DNA from: Rhodococcus sp. Leaf247
GTDB lineage: Bacteria > Actinomycetota > Actinomycetes > Mycobacteriales > Mycobacteriaceae
DNA length: 64,000 bases
Reading direction: 5' to 3'
NCBI RefSeq assembly: GCF_001426185.1
Contig: NZ_LMRP01000002.1
Span: 734,287-798,286, forward strand
Below, in pieces: positions 34,383 through 43,678 of this stretch; the stretch's first letter is position 1, and each line of letters begins with the position of its first letter. The notes under the pieces were generated by a model. The model was not told the origin of the DNA. It saw nothing but the letters and a program-made list of their open reading frames with translations, and did no database searches. A program made the translations under genes and the position numbers.

Positions 34383-34825
34383 ACGAGATCGACGATCCGG
34401 CAGATCCCGTCCTGACCCGAGCGGCACAGGAGCTTCGCGACGAGGACGTTCCCTCGTGGGTCGAGGCGAGCACCGCGATTCTTGCCGCCCTCCGCAAGAC
34501 GGCTCGCCGCACGCGAGCACTCGACGCCGTGTTCCCCGACGGTGCTGCGGACGATTCGTTGCGGATCGCGGACCACCTGGTGCTGCTGGCCGTGTCCCGC
34601 GCAGTCGCCGACCTGCCGTGCACGATGCGAGGAATCGACCTCGACGTCGAGGGCCGCAGATGCATCGGGGCTTCCCTGGACATCGCCGTGCCCTACGGCG
34701 AGGACGTGTCCGAGTTGGCCGTCGCGCTCACCCGTCGCACGGCCGACGCGGTGAATTCGACTCTGGGGACAACGCTCACCGCGGACGATGTGGCAGTGCA
34801 CGTCGTGGACGTCCTACTACCCTGA
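34373..34825 (+). CDS. Asp23/Gls24-like protein coupled to the sigma factor
   Basis: A 150-residue soluble protein. Its C-terminal half resembles Asp23-like domains (LPCTMRGIDLDVEGRRCIGASLDIAVPYGEDVSELAVALTRR, TTLTADDVAVHVVDV). The N-terminal part is acidic, with a segment SWVEASTAILAALRKTARRTRAL. GAGGATGG lies just before the ATG, which overlaps the sigma gene, so the two are co-translated. In place of an anti-sigma, it might modulate the sigma factor or join the Asp23 assembly. Both are inference. Confidence 0.74.
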   Translation: MALDEIDDPADPVLTRAAQELRDEDVPSWVEASTAILAALRKTARRTRALDAVFPDGAADDSLRIADHLVLLAVSRAVADLPCTMRGIDLDVEGRRCIGASLDIAVPYGEDVSELAVALTRRTADAVNSTLGTTLTADDVAVHVVDVLLP

Positions 34826-34862
34826 GCGCACCTCGCCACCACACACGACCGGGAGAACCTCC

Positions 34863-35330
34863 ATGGCCACACCGCTGTCCGCCACGATCGATATCGACGC
34901 TCCCCCCAGCGCGGTCTGGGCAGTGGTGTCGGACCTGAAGCGCATGGGCGAGTGGAGCCCGCAGTGCGCCGTGATGAAGGTGTTCGGACCACTTCGCGTC
35001 GGCACCCGGACGCTGAACCTGAATCGTCGCGGACTGCTCGCGTGGCCGACGTCGTCCACGGTCGTCCGGCTCGAGCCGGAGCGCCTCCTCGCGTTCCGCA
35101 TCACCGAGAACCACACCGTCTGGTCGTACTTCCTCGAACCGACCGAGACCGGAACGCGCGTGACGGAGCGCCGGGAAGCGCCGGGTGGAACGACCACCGT
35201 GTCGAACATCGCCGTGCGTCTGGCTCTCGGGGGGTCCGCGAATTTCGAGAAGGAACTGCTGCGGGGAATGACCGAGACACTGGCGAAGATCAAGGCCGCC
35301 GCCGAGGGCGCTCGTACCGTGAAGGTATGA
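34863..35330 (+). CDS. SRPBCC family (polyketide cyclase/dehydrase-like) protein
   Basis: A 155-residue START/Bet v1-fold protein: MATPLSATIDIDAPPSAVWAVVSDLKRMGEWSPQ is the standard first strand and helix, and the C-terminal helix is FEKELLRGMTETLAKIKAAA. The family binds hydrophobic ligands; the particular ligand cannot be predicted. GGGAG lies before the ATG. The stop overlaps the ATG of the dehydrogenase lipoprotein gene (ATGA), so they are likely coupled. Confidence 0.86.
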   Translation: MATPLSATIDIDAPPSAVWAVVSDLKRMGEWSPQCAVMKVFGPLRVGTRTLNLNRRGLLAWPTSSTVVRLEPERLLAFRITENHTVWSYFLEPTETGTRVTERREAPGGTTTVSNIAVRLALGGSANFEKELLRGMTETLAKIKAAAEGARTVKV

Positions 35331-36523
35331 CCCGACTCGTCCTCGCCGGCCTCGCCCTCTCCGCCGCCCTCACCGCGACTGCATGCTCCTCCGCCGAAGG
35401 GGCCGACGCGTCACCGGCCGCGGGTACACCGTCGGCAACCACGTCGTCCTCGCAGGCGCCCGCTCCGGAGGCCGGTGACTCCGATGCCGTGCCGACCGTC
35501 GACGTCACCACGGTGGCGTCCGGTCTCGACCACCCGTGGGACGTCGTCCGAGCGCCCGACGGGACCGTCCTCTTCGACGAGCGAGCCGGGCGATTCACGG
35601 CCATCCGGCCCGGCGGCGAGCCGACTCCGGTGTCCGCGGACCTCGGCGACCTGTTCGTCGGCAGCGAGACGGGATTGATGGGACTCGCCCTGTCCCCCGA
35701 CTTCACGCAGGACCGCACTCTCTACTCGTGCCAGGGCATCGACGGAGATTCGCCGACCATCGGAGTCGTCGCGTGGACCGTGTCGGACGACTGGTCGTCG
35801 CTCACCCGGACACGCACCGTCATCTCGGGCTTCCCCGTCACCTCCGGTCGCCACGGCGGGTGCCGAGTCCTGGCACAGCCGGACGGAACGCTGTTCGTCG
35901 GCACCGGCGACTCCGCGCAGGGAACCGTGCCGCAGGACCCGACATCGCTCGGCGGCAAGGTGCTGCACATCGACGCGGTGACCGGCGCGCCCGCGCCTGG
36001 CAACCCCGATCCGGCGAGCCCCGTCTTCACCCTCGGACACCGCAACGTTCAGGGATTGGCGGCGCGCCCGGGTTCCGACCAGATCTTCTCCGTCGAGCAG
36101 GGCACCTCACGCGACGACGAGGTGAACCTCCTCGTGGCCGGCGGGAACTACGGGTACCGCCCGGACCGCAGCGCCGGATACGACGAGTCGGTCGCCATGA
36201 CGGACCCCGAGCGCGTCCCCGGCGCCCTCGATGCGGTGTGGAGTTCGGGTCCGAGCACCATCGCGACCGCGTCGGCAAGCTTCCTCGACGGAGATGCCTG
36301 GGGCGCCTGGAACGGCATGCTCGCCGTCGGAGTGCAGAAGGGTCAGGAAGTTCTCCTGCTCGACATCAGCGACGACGGATCCACGGTGATCTCGCAGACG
36401 ACGATCCCGGCGCTCAGCGAGCAGGGTCGGATCCGGACGGTCTCCGCGCAACCCGACGGGACCCTCCTGGTCACCACCGACAACGGCGACACCGACCAGG
36501 TTCTCCTGGTCACCCCTCGTTAG
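35327..36523 (+). CDS. PQQ-dependent sugar dehydrogenase-like lipoprotein
   Basis: A 398-residue exported lipoprotein. The signal ends with the lipobox LTATACSS (lipidated Cys at about residue 20). A Ser/Thr/Ala-rich linker leads into a beta-propeller of the glucose/sorbosone dehydrogenase family: VASGLDHPWDVVRAPDGTVLF, SETGLMGLALSPDF, GRHGGCRVLAQPDGTLFVGTGD, LGHRNVQGLAARPG and NYGYRP. The catalytic-type His in GRHGG is kept. Many actinobacterial members are annotated as PQQ-dependent dehydrogenases without proof of cofactor. Located on the outer face of the membrane. Confidence 0.88.
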   Translation: MTRLVLAGLALSAALTATACSSAEGADASPAAGTPSATTSSSQAPAPEAGDSDAVPTVDVTTVASGLDHPWDVVRAPDGTVLFDERAGRFTAIRPGGEPTPVSADLGDLFVGSETGLMGLALSPDFTQDRTLYSCQGIDGDSPTIGVVAWTVSDDWSSLTRTRTVISGFPVTSGRHGGCRVLAQPDGTLFVGTGDSAQGTVPQDPTSLGGKVLHIDAVTGAPAPGNPDPASPVFTLGHRNVQGLAARPGSDQIFSVEQGTSRDDEVNLLVAGGNYGYRPDRSAGYDESVAMTDPERVPGALDAVWSSGPSTIATASASFLDGDAWGAWNGMLAVGVQKGQEVLLLDISDDGSTVISQTTIPALSEQGRIRTVSAQPDGTLLVTTDNGDTDQVLLVTPR

Positions 36524-36662
36524 ACCCGCCGACATCGATTCGACACGGAACCGTGATGCTGCTGTGAAGTCTTAACGTTTGCTGAGTGTGAGGGCGGGGT
36601 AGACACAGTCAGTAGTCGTGCCCGGTCCTCGGGCAGCATGCTTAATCGAAAGAGGTTCCATC

Positions 36663-36935
36663 ATGTTGGGTCTGGGCATCATCGGTTGGATCATCATCGG
36701 CGGACTCGCCGGATGGATCGGCAGCAAGATCATGAAGACGGACGCCCAGCAGGGCATCATCCTGAACATCGTCGTCGGCATCATCGGCGGCCTGCTCGGT
36801 GGATTCCTCCTCCGTGCCTTCGGTGTCGACGTGCAGGGCGGCGGCATCATCTTCAGCTTCGTCACGTGCCTCGTCGGCGCGATCATCCTGCTGTTCATCG
36901 TCAAGGCGGTCACAGGTCGCGGTTCACGCGTCTGA
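36663..36935 (+). CDS. GlsB/YeaQ/YmgE family membrane protein
   Basis: A 90-residue protein with three hydrophobic segments and repeated glycines: [20 protein letters not shown], then [20 protein letters not shown], then [19 protein letters not shown]. This is the Transgly_assoc/GlsB family, small membrane proteins linked to stress. GAAAGAGG lies 5-6 nt before the ATG at 36663. It lies close to, but is not in, the Asp23 locus; GlsB-type genes often accompany Asp23/Gls24, so a shared stress role is possible. A long perfect hairpin follows. Confidence 0.88.
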   Translation: MLGLGIIGWIIIGGLAGWIGSKIMKTDAQQGIILNIVVGIIGGLLGGFLLRAFGVDVQGGGIIFSFVTCLVGAIILLFIVKAVTGRGSRV

Positions 36936-36951
36936 CAGCAACCACATCGCT

Positions 36952-36994
36952 CGAGTCGGGGCCCCTCACGTAATCTGTGAGGGGCCCCGACTCG
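36952..36994 (+). terminator. Strong terminator hairpin after the GlsB-type gene
   Basis: An 18-bp perfect stem (36952-36969 with 36977-36994) around a 7-nt loop; left arm CGAGTCGGGGCCCCTCAC. There is no obvious T-run on the plus strand, so it is a GC-rich actinobacterial-type terminator. Confidence 0.78.
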
Positions 36995-37053
36995 TACGGT
37001 CATCACCTTCGGGGCCGCGTACCTACTCGCCCCACCCGACGTTAGAGGAGCCT

Positions 37054-37767
37054 GTGGCCCGCCGACCTGTCCCAGCTGGTACACCCGAACCGACCGGAGC
37101 AGGACACCTCGTCGACCTGATCCGCAGGAGTGTTCCGCCGCTGCATCCGGCAGGAACCCCATTCGTCGCGGTGCCTCTCGCGCTCGCCGCCCTCGGCCGC
37201 CGTCACCGCAGCGTGCGCACCGCGTCGCTGCTGACGGCCGGTGCCATGGCGGGATTCTTCCGGCATCCCCCGCGCGTTCCCCCGAACCGCGCCGGCATCG
37301 TGGTCTCCCCCGCGGACGGCGAGGTCGCTCTGGTCGACACCGCGGTTCCCCCTCCTGAACTGAACCTCGGAAGTGCCCCGCGGCCCCGCGTCAGCATCTT
37401 CCTGTCGGTTCTCGACGTCCACGTGCAGCGGGTTCCCGTCTCCGGCACCGTCGAGGCCGTCGTGCACAAGAACGGTCAATTCCTCTCCGCCGACCTGGCC
37501 GACGCCAGCGAGGTCAACGAGCGCACGAGCATGCACCTGCGCACCGCCGGCGGACACGATCTGGCCGTCGTGCAGATCGCGGGCCTTCTTGCCCGACGCA
37601 TCGTCAACAACACCTCGGTCGGTGACTCGCTGACCATCGGCGACACGTACGGCCTCATCCGGTTCGGCTCGCGCGTCGACACCTACTTCCCGGAAGGGTC
37701 GACGACCACGGTCCTCGTGGGCCAGCGCGCCATCGGAGCCGAGACGGTCCTGGCCGAGCTTCCGTGA
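37054..37767 (+). CDS. psd: Phosphatidylserine decarboxylase proenzyme
   Basis: A 237-residue decarboxylase that converts phosphatidylserine to phosphatidylethanolamine at the membrane. Visible: [33 protein letters not shown] with the conserved His, and the C-terminal autocleavage motif in [14 protein letters not shown], where the Ser becomes the pyruvoyl group. The short form is the mycobacterial type. Start GTG with AGAGGAG at good distance. It shares GTGA with pssA, so the two steps of PE synthesis are coupled. Confidence 0.93.
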   Translation: MARRPVPAGTPEPTGAGHLVDLIRRSVPPLHPAGTPFVAVPLALAALGRRHRSVRTASLLTAGAMAGFFRHPPRVPPNRAGIVVSPADGEVALVDTAVPPPELNLGSAPRPRVSIFLSVLDVHVQRVPVSGTVEAVVHKNGQFLSADLADASEVNERTSMHLRTAGGHDLAVVQIAGLLARRIVNNTSVGDSLTIGDTYGLIRFGSRVDTYFPEGSTTTVLVGQRAIGAETVLAELP

Positions 37768-38696
37768 ACGCAGCCCGCGAGAACACCGACGAGCTCGGCG
37801 GCAGACAGGGCGCGGTCCGGCTTCTTCCCAGTGCGGTGACCGTACTGGCCATGTGCGCCGGGCTGTCCGCCGTGAAGTTCGCACTGGACGGCCGGCTCGG
37901 TCTGACTCTGGCCATGATCGGCGCGGCCGCGGTGTTCGACGCTCTCGACGGTCGCATCGCCCGCATGCTCGACGCCACCAGCCGCATGGGCGCCGAACTC
38001 GACTCCCTTGCCGACGCCATCTCGTTCGGCGTCGCGCCGGCGCTGGTTCTGTACCTGACGCTGCTCGAGGGCAGCAGTGGCGGATGGGTCGTCGCCCTGA
38101 TCTACGCCGTCAGCATGGTGCTGCGACTCGCCCGGTTCAACACCCTGATCGACGACGATTCCCGGCCCGCCTTCGCCGGTGAGTACTTCGTCGGTGTTCC
38201 CGCTCCGGCGGGCGCCCTGGTCGTGCTGCTGCCGCTGGCGGTGGAACAGCAGTTCGGCGACGGATGGTGGTCGTCCTACTACGTCGTCGCCACGTGGACG
38301 GTCTTCTCGGCGCTGCTCGCCGTGAGCCGCATTCCGACGTTCGCGATGAAGTCCGTCTCGGTTCCTCCGCGCATGGCCGCGATCCTGCTGGTGCTGGTCG
38401 GTCTCGCCGGCGCCGCGCTGATCACGTTCCCGTTCGTGCTGCTCATCGTCCTCATCGCCCTGTACCTCGCGCACATCCCGTTCTCGATCCGCTCGCGGCG
38501 ATGGGTAGCCGCACGGCCCGAGACATGGGAGGCCAAGCCTGCGGAGCGCCGCGCCGTCCGCCGTGCGGCACGCCGTGGCCGCCCGACGCGCACCGGTATC
38601 GCGCGTCGACGCACCACCTCTCGCGCGGGTGTGTCGTCGGCGCGGCTGCGGCTGCGCTCTCCGGAGCAGCGCGGTACATCCAGAGACGAGAGCTAG
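37764..38696 (+). CDS. pssA: CDP-diacylglycerol-serine O-phosphatidyltransferase
   Basis: A 310-residue membrane enzyme making phosphatidylserine from CDP-diacylglycerol and serine. The CDP-alcohol phosphatidyltransferase motif D-G-x2-A-R-x8-G-x3-D-x3-D is complete in [20 protein letters not shown] followed by LDSLAD. About 6-7 membrane segments follow. The C-terminal about 60 residues are Arg/Ala-rich, beyond the family core. The GTG start overlaps the psd stop. Its stop overlaps the stop of the convergent amidotransferase gene (shared CTAG). Confidence 0.93.
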   Translation: MNAARENTDELGGRQGAVRLLPSAVTVLAMCAGLSAVKFALDGRLGLTLAMIGAAAVFDALDGRIARMLDATSRMGAELDSLADAISFGVAPALVLYLTLLEGSSGGWVVALIYAVSMVLRLARFNTLIDDDSRPAFAGEYFVGVPAPAGALVVLLPLAVEQQFGDGWWSSYYVVATWTVFSALLAVSRIPTFAMKSVSVPPRMAAILLVLVGLAGAALITFPFVLLIVLIALYLAHIPFSIRSRRWVAARPETWEAKPAERRAVRRAARRGRPTRTGIARRRTTSRAGVSSARLRLRSPEQRGTSRDES

Positions 38697-39403
38697 CGGA
38701 ACCCGGCGGACCGGTCGAGGAACGCATCGACCAGCCTGCCGCACGCCTGCCGTGACGACTCCTCGCGTGCGACAACCTCGGCGCGGATCGCCTCGACGTC
38801 GACAGACGCTTCCACCTCGGCGCGGACACCGCGGGCATCCCATCCCTGCACCCACGACTCGAAGACGTCGGCGGTGATCTCGGGATGGAACTGCAGGCCG
38901 AGGTGCGGACCGTGGACGAACGCCTGCTGTGCTGCGGCAGTCCGAGCGACCGACAGACCGTTCGGCGGGACGGAGAACGTGTCGTCGTGGAACTGCATCC
39001 ACGGTCCGGACGGAATCAGATCACGATCGTCGGATTCGACGTCGACGAACCCGTGCTCCGACTGCTCGGCGCGCATGACCGTTCCACCGAGCACGCGCGC
39101 GAGTAACTGACCGCCGAAGCACACACCGAGGACCGGAACACCCTGTGCCACCGCGCTGTCGATGAACTCGATTTCCTCCGCCAACCAGGGCAACGAGTCG
39201 TCGTACGCGGCGTCGGGTGACCCCATGAGGACGACGACGTCGAACGCCTCCGCGGGCGGGCGCTGCGCGTCGCGGCTGTCTCCTTCGAAGGAGAACGTCG
39301 TCGTCTCGAACCCTCGCTCCCGAAGGGCCGGGCCCAGCGACCCGACGTTGCGTACTCCCAGATCGTGGTCGCGTTCGTGGAAGACGACGGCTGCGCGTGA
39401 CAT
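38693..39403 (-). CDS. Class I glutamine amidotransferase-like protein
   Basis: A 236-residue GATase-fold protein. Catalytic Cys in VLGVCFGGQLLARVLGG, His and Glu in LGLQFHPEITAD; the triad is complete. It is of the GuaA-type glutamine amidotransferase family; stand-alone forms often hydrolyse gamma-glutamyl compounds. Target unknown. In M. tuberculosis pssA and the AAA ATPase gene are close neighbours; here this gene lies between them on the opposite strand. ATG at 39403 has a TACGCT -10 six nt upstream, indicating a leaderless start. Confidence 0.86.
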   Translation of the reverse strand: MSRAAVVFHERDHDLGVRNVGSLGPALRERGFETTTFSFEGDSRDAQRPPAEAFDVVVLMGSPDAAYDDSLPWLAEEIEFIDSAVAQGVPVLGVCFGGQLLARVLGGTVMRAEQSEHGFVDVESDDRDLIPSGPWMQFHDDTFSVPPNGLSVARTAAAQQAFVHGPHLGLQFHPEITADVFESWVQGWDARGVRAEVEASVDVEAIRAEVVAREESSRQACGRLVDAFLDRSAGFR

Positions 39404-39409
39404 GAGCGC

Positions 39410-39436
39410 AGCGTAACGGTGTGCGGTCGATAGGCT
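39410..39436. promoter_or_regulatory. Divergent leaderless -10 boxes between amidotransferase and AAA ATPase genes
   Basis: Minus strand TACGCT (39410-39415), 6 nt before the ATG at 39403. Plus strand TAGGCT (39431-39436), 6 nt before the GTG at 39443. Both fit leaderless transcription. The whole gap is only 39 bp. Confidence 0.58.
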
Positions 39437-39442
39437 CGTCCG

Positions 39443-41614
39443 GTGAGCTCCCCCGATCTCTCCCTGACCGTCCGCCTCACGACGTCCGCAGCCGATGCCC
39501 GACGCGGTGTCGTGCGCGTCCACGCGGAGGTGCTCACCGCGCTGGGCCTGCGTGAGTGGGATGCCATCGAACTGATCGGGTCGCGCCGCACGGCCACCGT
39601 CGTCGCGCAGGCTCCGCCCGGAACACCCACCGGCACTGCACTACTCGACGATGTCACGCTGTCCAACGCCGGACTGACCGAGAACGCCTCGGTGGTCGTC
39701 GCACCCGTCGCGGTCCAGGGTGCCTCGGTGGTCACCGTCACGGGATCGGCCGGTACTGCCGCGCTCGACGACGCCACGTTGCGACGCGCCCTGCTGGGCA
39801 AGGTCGTCGTCGCCGGTGACGCGGTGTCCCTTCTCCCGCGAGATCTCGGACCCGGGACGTCCACGTCGTCGGTGTCGAAGACCCTGTCGCAGACAGTCGG
39901 CGTCGCGTGGACGACCGAGCTGCTGACGGTCACCTCGACCGACCCCGCGGGCGCGGTGAGCATTCAGCCGAACACCTCCGTCACCCGCGGGTCGGCCCCC
40001 CGAACTGTTCCCGCACCGGCCGCGCCAGCTCCGGAGCACGATGTCGTCGACGTCCAGGATCTTGTCGGCGTGCAGGAGCAGGCGTCGAAGGTCACGGAGT
40101 GGCTCGAACTGGCACTGGACCGACCGGAACTCCTGCAGTCCCTCGGCGCTTCGGCGCAGCTGGGTGTGCTGGTGACCGGGCCCGGAGGAGTCGGGAAATC
40201 CACGTTCGTCCGCGCAGTGGCGTCGACGCGGCGCGTCGTCGAGATCGACGGGCCGTCGACCGGTTCCCTCGCCGCGGAGGATCGCCTGGCGGCCGTGTCG
40301 GACGCGGCCGACCGTCTGGCCGGGAGTATCGACGGCGCCGTGCTGCTCGTGACCAACATCGACGCACTCGTCCCTGTCGCCGCAGAGGGCCGACCGGCAG
40401 ACCCCGTGTCGGCGCTGATCCTCGACCGTCTGCGGCGCGTCGTGCGCACTGCTGGAAACGCCCTGCTGTGCACCACGTCTCGACCCGATGCCGTCGACGC
40501 GCGACTCCGCGCACCGGACTTGTGCGACCGTGAGATCGCCCTTCCCCTTCCGGGAACGTCAGGACGCACCGCTCTGATCGAGATGCTGCTGCGTGACGTA
40601 CCCACCCGCAAGATCGCGGCACACGACATCGCGTTGCGCACACCGGGTTTCGTGGCGGCCGACCTGGCGTCGCTCTGCCGCGAGGCCGCGGTGGGTGCGG
40701 CTCTGCGCGCTCACCGGGACTCGTCCGAGCCCGTACTCACGCAAGAGGATCTGGTCGCTGCGCTCGCGGTCATCCGTCCGCTGTCACGCTCGGGTACCGA
40801 GGAACTCGCGGTCGGCAGTGTGACACTCGACGACGTCGGGGACATGGTCGAGACCAAGCAGGCACTGACGGAGGCCGTGCTGTGGCCACTGCGCCACCCC
40901 GACTCGTTCGCTCGACTCGGCGTCGATCCGCCTCGCGGGGTCTTGCTCTACGGACCACCGGGATGCGGCAAGACCTTCGTCGTACGCGCGCTCGCCAGCT
41001 CGGGTCAACTCAGCGTGCACGCCGTCAAGGGCGCCGAGCTGATGGACAAGTGGGTCGGATCGTCGGAGAAGGCGGTGCGCGAGTTGTTCCGCCGCGCACG
41101 CGATTCCGCGCCGTCCCTGATCTTCCTCGACGAGGTGGACGCGTTGGCGCCGCGCCGCGGACAGACCGGTGACTCCGGCGTCGGCGACAGAGTGGTCGCG
41201 GCGCTGCTGACCGAGATGGACGGTGTGGAGCCGCTGCAGGACGTCGTCGTGCTGGGCGCCACCAATCGGCCCGAGCTCATCGATCCGGCACTCCTGCGAC
41301 CCGGTCGTCTGGAGAAGTTGGTGTTCGTACCGCCGCCGGACGCCGAGGCTCGACGCGCCATCCTGTCCACGGCCGGCAAATCCGTCCCGTTGGCGGACGA
41401 CGTCGACCTGGATGCTCTCGCGGTGGACCTCGAGGGCTACTCGGCCGCGGATTGCGCTGCGCTGCTGCGGGAAGCGGCACTGACGGCGATGCGCCGCGAC
41501 GTCGACACGGCCGTGGTGACGGCCGACGACGTCGCGGCAGCGCGCGACGCCGTCAGGCCGTCCCTCGATCCTGCGCAGGTGGCCGCTCTCGAGGCCTACA
41601 GCACGCGCGAGTAG
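39443..41614 (+). CDS. CDC48-like AAA ATPase
   Basis: A 723-residue protein with an N-terminal double-psi barrel-like domain (LGLREWDAIELIG) and two AAA modules. D1 Walker A is GPGGVGKST (about residues 245-253), but its Walker B ends VTNIDAL, without the catalytic Glu. D2 is complete: GPPGCGKT (about 504-511), LIFLDEVDALAPR, NRPELIDPALLRPGR. This organisation matches the ATPase next to pssA-psd in M. tuberculosis (Rv0435c in my recollection), a p97-type unfoldase of unknown targets. GTG start, predicted leaderless. Confidence 0.9.
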   Translation: MSSPDLSLTVRLTTSAADARRGVVRVHAEVLTALGLREWDAIELIGSRRTATVVAQAPPGTPTGTALLDDVTLSNAGLTENASVVVAPVAVQGASVVTVTGSAGTAALDDATLRRALLGKVVVAGDAVSLLPRDLGPGTSTSSVSKTLSQTVGVAWTTELLTVTSTDPAGAVSIQPNTSVTRGSAPRTVPAPAAPAPEHDVVDVQDLVGVQEQASKVTEWLELALDRPELLQSLGASAQLGVLVTGPGGVGKSTFVRAVASTRRVVEIDGPSTGSLAAEDRLAAVSDAADRLAGSIDGAVLLVTNIDALVPVAAEGRPADPVSALILDRLRRVVRTAGNALLCTTSRPDAVDARLRAPDLCDREIALPLPGTSGRTALIEMLLRDVPTRKIAAHDIALRTPGFVAADLASLCREAAVGAALRAHRDSSEPVLTQEDLVAALAVIRPLSRSGTEELAVGSVTLDDVGDMVETKQALTEAVLWPLRHPDSFARLGVDPPRGVLLYGPPGCGKTFVVRALASSGQLSVHAVKGAELMDKWVGSSEKAVRELFRRARDSAPSLIFLDEVDALAPRRGQTGDSGVGDRVVAALLTEMDGVEPLQDVVVLGATNRPELIDPALLRPGRLEKLVFVPPPDAEARRAILSTAGKSVPLADDVDLDALAVDLEGYSAADCAALLREAALTAMRRDVDTAVVTADDVAAARDAVRPSLDPAQVAALEAYSTRE

Positions 41615-41615
41615 G

Positions 41616-42365
41616 TCACGCCCAGTCGGCGAGAACGTCCTTCGCGCGCTCGGCGAGGACCATCTGGAAGATCGGGCCGAAGCTGACACGGCCGACACCC
41701 AGCTGTGCGAGCGCGGACTTCGAGTTGTTCACCGGGTGGCCGATGGCGTTGACCGGCAACGGAAGTTCCGCGGTGAGTCGCTTCTGGTCGTCGTCGCTGT
41801 GGAAGCCGACCGGGTAGAGCACGTCGGCACCGGCTGCGGCGGCGAGCTTCAGTCGAGCGATCGCACGGTCGACACGGTCGTTCTCGTCACCGATCTGCTT
41901 GACGAAGAGGTCGGTGCGGGCATTGATGACCACGTGGACGTCGGTGGCATCCGACGCCGCGCGCAGTGCTCCGACGAAGTCGGCGTGTTCCTGCGCCTCA
42001 CGCAGACGGCCACCCTCGCTGTGCACGGTGTCCTCGATGTTCAGGCCCACGGCGCCGGCGTCGATCAGGCCCTCGATGAGTCGTTTCGGGTCCTCGCCGT
42101 ACCCGGACTCGATGTCCACGGAGATCGGCACGTCGACGGCCGCGGTGATTTGACGGATGCGGGTGAGCAGTTCGTCGAAGGTGATGCCCTCGTTGTCGGG
42201 CTTGCCGATCGAGTCGGAGACCGGATGCGAGCCGACGGTCAGGGCGGTGAAACCGGCGCTCACCGCGAGGTTCGCGGACCAGGCATCCCAGACGGTCGGC
42301 AGGATCACCGGGTTTCCGGGGACGTGCAGTTCGAGGAGTGTCGTGGCCTTCGTTGCGAGTGTCAT
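41616..42365 (-). CDS. Isocitrate lyase/PEP mutase family protein
   Basis: A 249-residue TIM-barrel enzyme: FTALTVGSHPVSDSIGKPD, ISVDIESGYGEDP, LNIEDTVHSEGG, and VINARTDLFV, typical of the PEP mutase / isocitrate lyase superfamily with metal-binding Asp/Glu. The characteristic CG motif of isocitrate lyases is absent, so oxaloacetate decarboxylase or a carboxyphosphonoenolpyruvate-like lyase is more likely. The substrate is unknown. It converges on the AAA gene with a single base between the stops and is divergent from the first large membrane protein. Confidence 0.83.
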   Translation of the reverse strand: MTLATKATTLLELHVPGNPVILPTVWDAWSANLAVSAGFTALTVGSHPVSDSIGKPDNEGITFDELLTRIRQITAAVDVPISVDIESGYGEDPKRLIEGLIDAGAVGLNIEDTVHSEGGRLREAQEHADFVGALRAASDATDVHVVINARTDLFVKQIGDENDRVDRAIARLKLAAAAGADVLYPVGFHSDDDQKRLTAELPLPVNAIGHPVNNSKSALAQLGVGRVSFGPIFQMVLAERAKDVLADWA

Positions 42366-42420
42366 GTCTGTGGCAACCGCCGACCGCCTCGGTCGATTCC
42401 CGTTCCCGGACAGAGACCGC

Positions 42421-42426
42421 TAGGTT
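42421..42426 (+). promoter_or_regulatory. Leaderless -10 box of the tandem membrane protein genes
   Basis: TAGGTT ends 7 nt before the ATG at 42434, with no Shine-Dalgarno between. Confidence 0.5.
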
Positions 42427-42433
42427 TCCTCGC

Positions 42434-43678
42434 ATGGGTCGCCTCCGGACCGTGTCCACGATGGTCGCTCTGATCGTCGGCGGTCTCGGCGCCGTGTACG
42501 CGGTGTGCGCTCCCGATGTCCTGCTCGGCACCGAATCGGCACCCGCCGCAGTCTCCGCCGCCGTGCTCGCCGCGCTGTTCCTGTCCCGCCGCATCGGAAG
42601 ACTCTCGACGACGCTGTTCGCTGCTCTCGGTGTGGGAGCCCTGGCCGTCGCCGTTCTCGGTCCCGACGACGCGCCGGTGTCGCTGGTCGGCGGGCTCGGG
42701 TCGGGACTGGTGCTCGGCGCGCTGGCTGCGTTGGCCGCACCGCGTCGTGCGCTGATCGCGATACTCGGCACGAGCGTGGTCGTGGGATTCGTCCTCGCAC
42801 GCAGCGTCGCCTCGGTCGTCCCTCGACGCTATGCCGACTACCTCCCCGCCATGCCCCCGACCGCGTCGGCCGGCGCTGTGCTGGGCGCACTGATCGTCGC
42901 CGTCGTCGCGGTGGCTCTGGCGGAGCATCGCGAGCGGCCGGCGTCCTCGACGCTCTCGACAGCAGTGGCGCTCGCTATCTCCCTGACCGCATTGGTTCCC
43001 GTGTTCGTCAGCAATCTGACAGCGGCTGTCGGCGCTGCCGGGATCACCGGACCGGTCCCTACGTCGAGTTCCTGGATTCTGTCGACTGTGCTGGTCACGG
43101 TGCTGATGGTGGCCGCCGCGGTGGCGGTGCCGTCCGCGGGCGCGCTGATCCTGGCAGGGACTGTGCTGTGGTTGCTGCTCCGGACGGCGGCGCTCACGTT
43201 CCTCACCGCCTCCCGCGGTATCGAGGCTCTCGATCCCCGGCTCGCCGCGGTGGTCGTGGTGTCGGCGTCTTTCGGAGCCGTCGCCGGTGTCCTGGCACGC
43301 CCCGGGATCGGAGTTCCCGTCGCGATCCTGTGCGCTGCCGCCGCTGCCGTCGCTGCTCACCTCGGCGGGACGGGAAGCTGGGGTGCTGTCGTCGCCGTCG
43401 CTGCAACTGCCGGCGCGGTCGTCGGAGGGTGCTCGAGTGCCACGGACGACCACCCGGCGCCGACTCTGGTCGCTGCCGGACTGCTGATCCCGCTCGCGCT
43501 CTCCGACATGCCGTCCTCCCCGATCACCGCAGATTTCGGGTGGACCGCGTACACCCCGCTGACCCTGCAGCCGGACTCGATCACCGTCGCCGACCCGACG
43601 GCAGGGACACTGGTGGCGATGATCTCCCTAGCTCTGTGCGCCGTGGGCGCCGAACTCGTCCGACGGCGCCGCGCATGA
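42434..43678 (+). CDS. Large multi-pass membrane protein of unknown function (first of a pair)
   Basis: A 414-residue protein with about 11-12 membrane segments, rich in Ala, Val and Leu. A gap in the hydrophobic pattern near residues 360-385 (DMPSSPITADFGWTAYTPLT) should face one side of the membrane. I recognise no transporter or enzyme motif. The stop overlaps the start of a second large membrane protein (ATGA), and both end in a similar way, with a positively charged tail, so they probably form a complex or have duplicated. Annotated only as integral membrane protein. Confidence 0.75.
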   Translation: MGRLRTVSTMVALIVGGLGAVYAVCAPDVLLGTESAPAAVSAAVLAALFLSRRIGRLSTTLFAALGVGALAVAVLGPDDAPVSLVGGLGSGLVLGALAALAAPRRALIAILGTSVVVGFVLARSVASVVPRRYADYLPAMPPTASAGAVLGALIVAVVAVALAEHRERPASSTLSTAVALAISLTALVPVFVSNLTAAVGAAGITGPVPTSSSWILSTVLVTVLMVAAAVAVPSAGALILAGTVLWLLLRTAALTFLTASRGIEALDPRLAAVVVVSASFGAVAGVLARPGIGVPVAILCAAAAAVAAHLGGTGSWGAVVAVAATAGAVVGGCSSATDDHPAPTLVAAGLLIPLALSDMPSSPITADFGWTAYTPLTLQPDSITVADPTAGTLVAMISLALCAVGAELVRRRRA

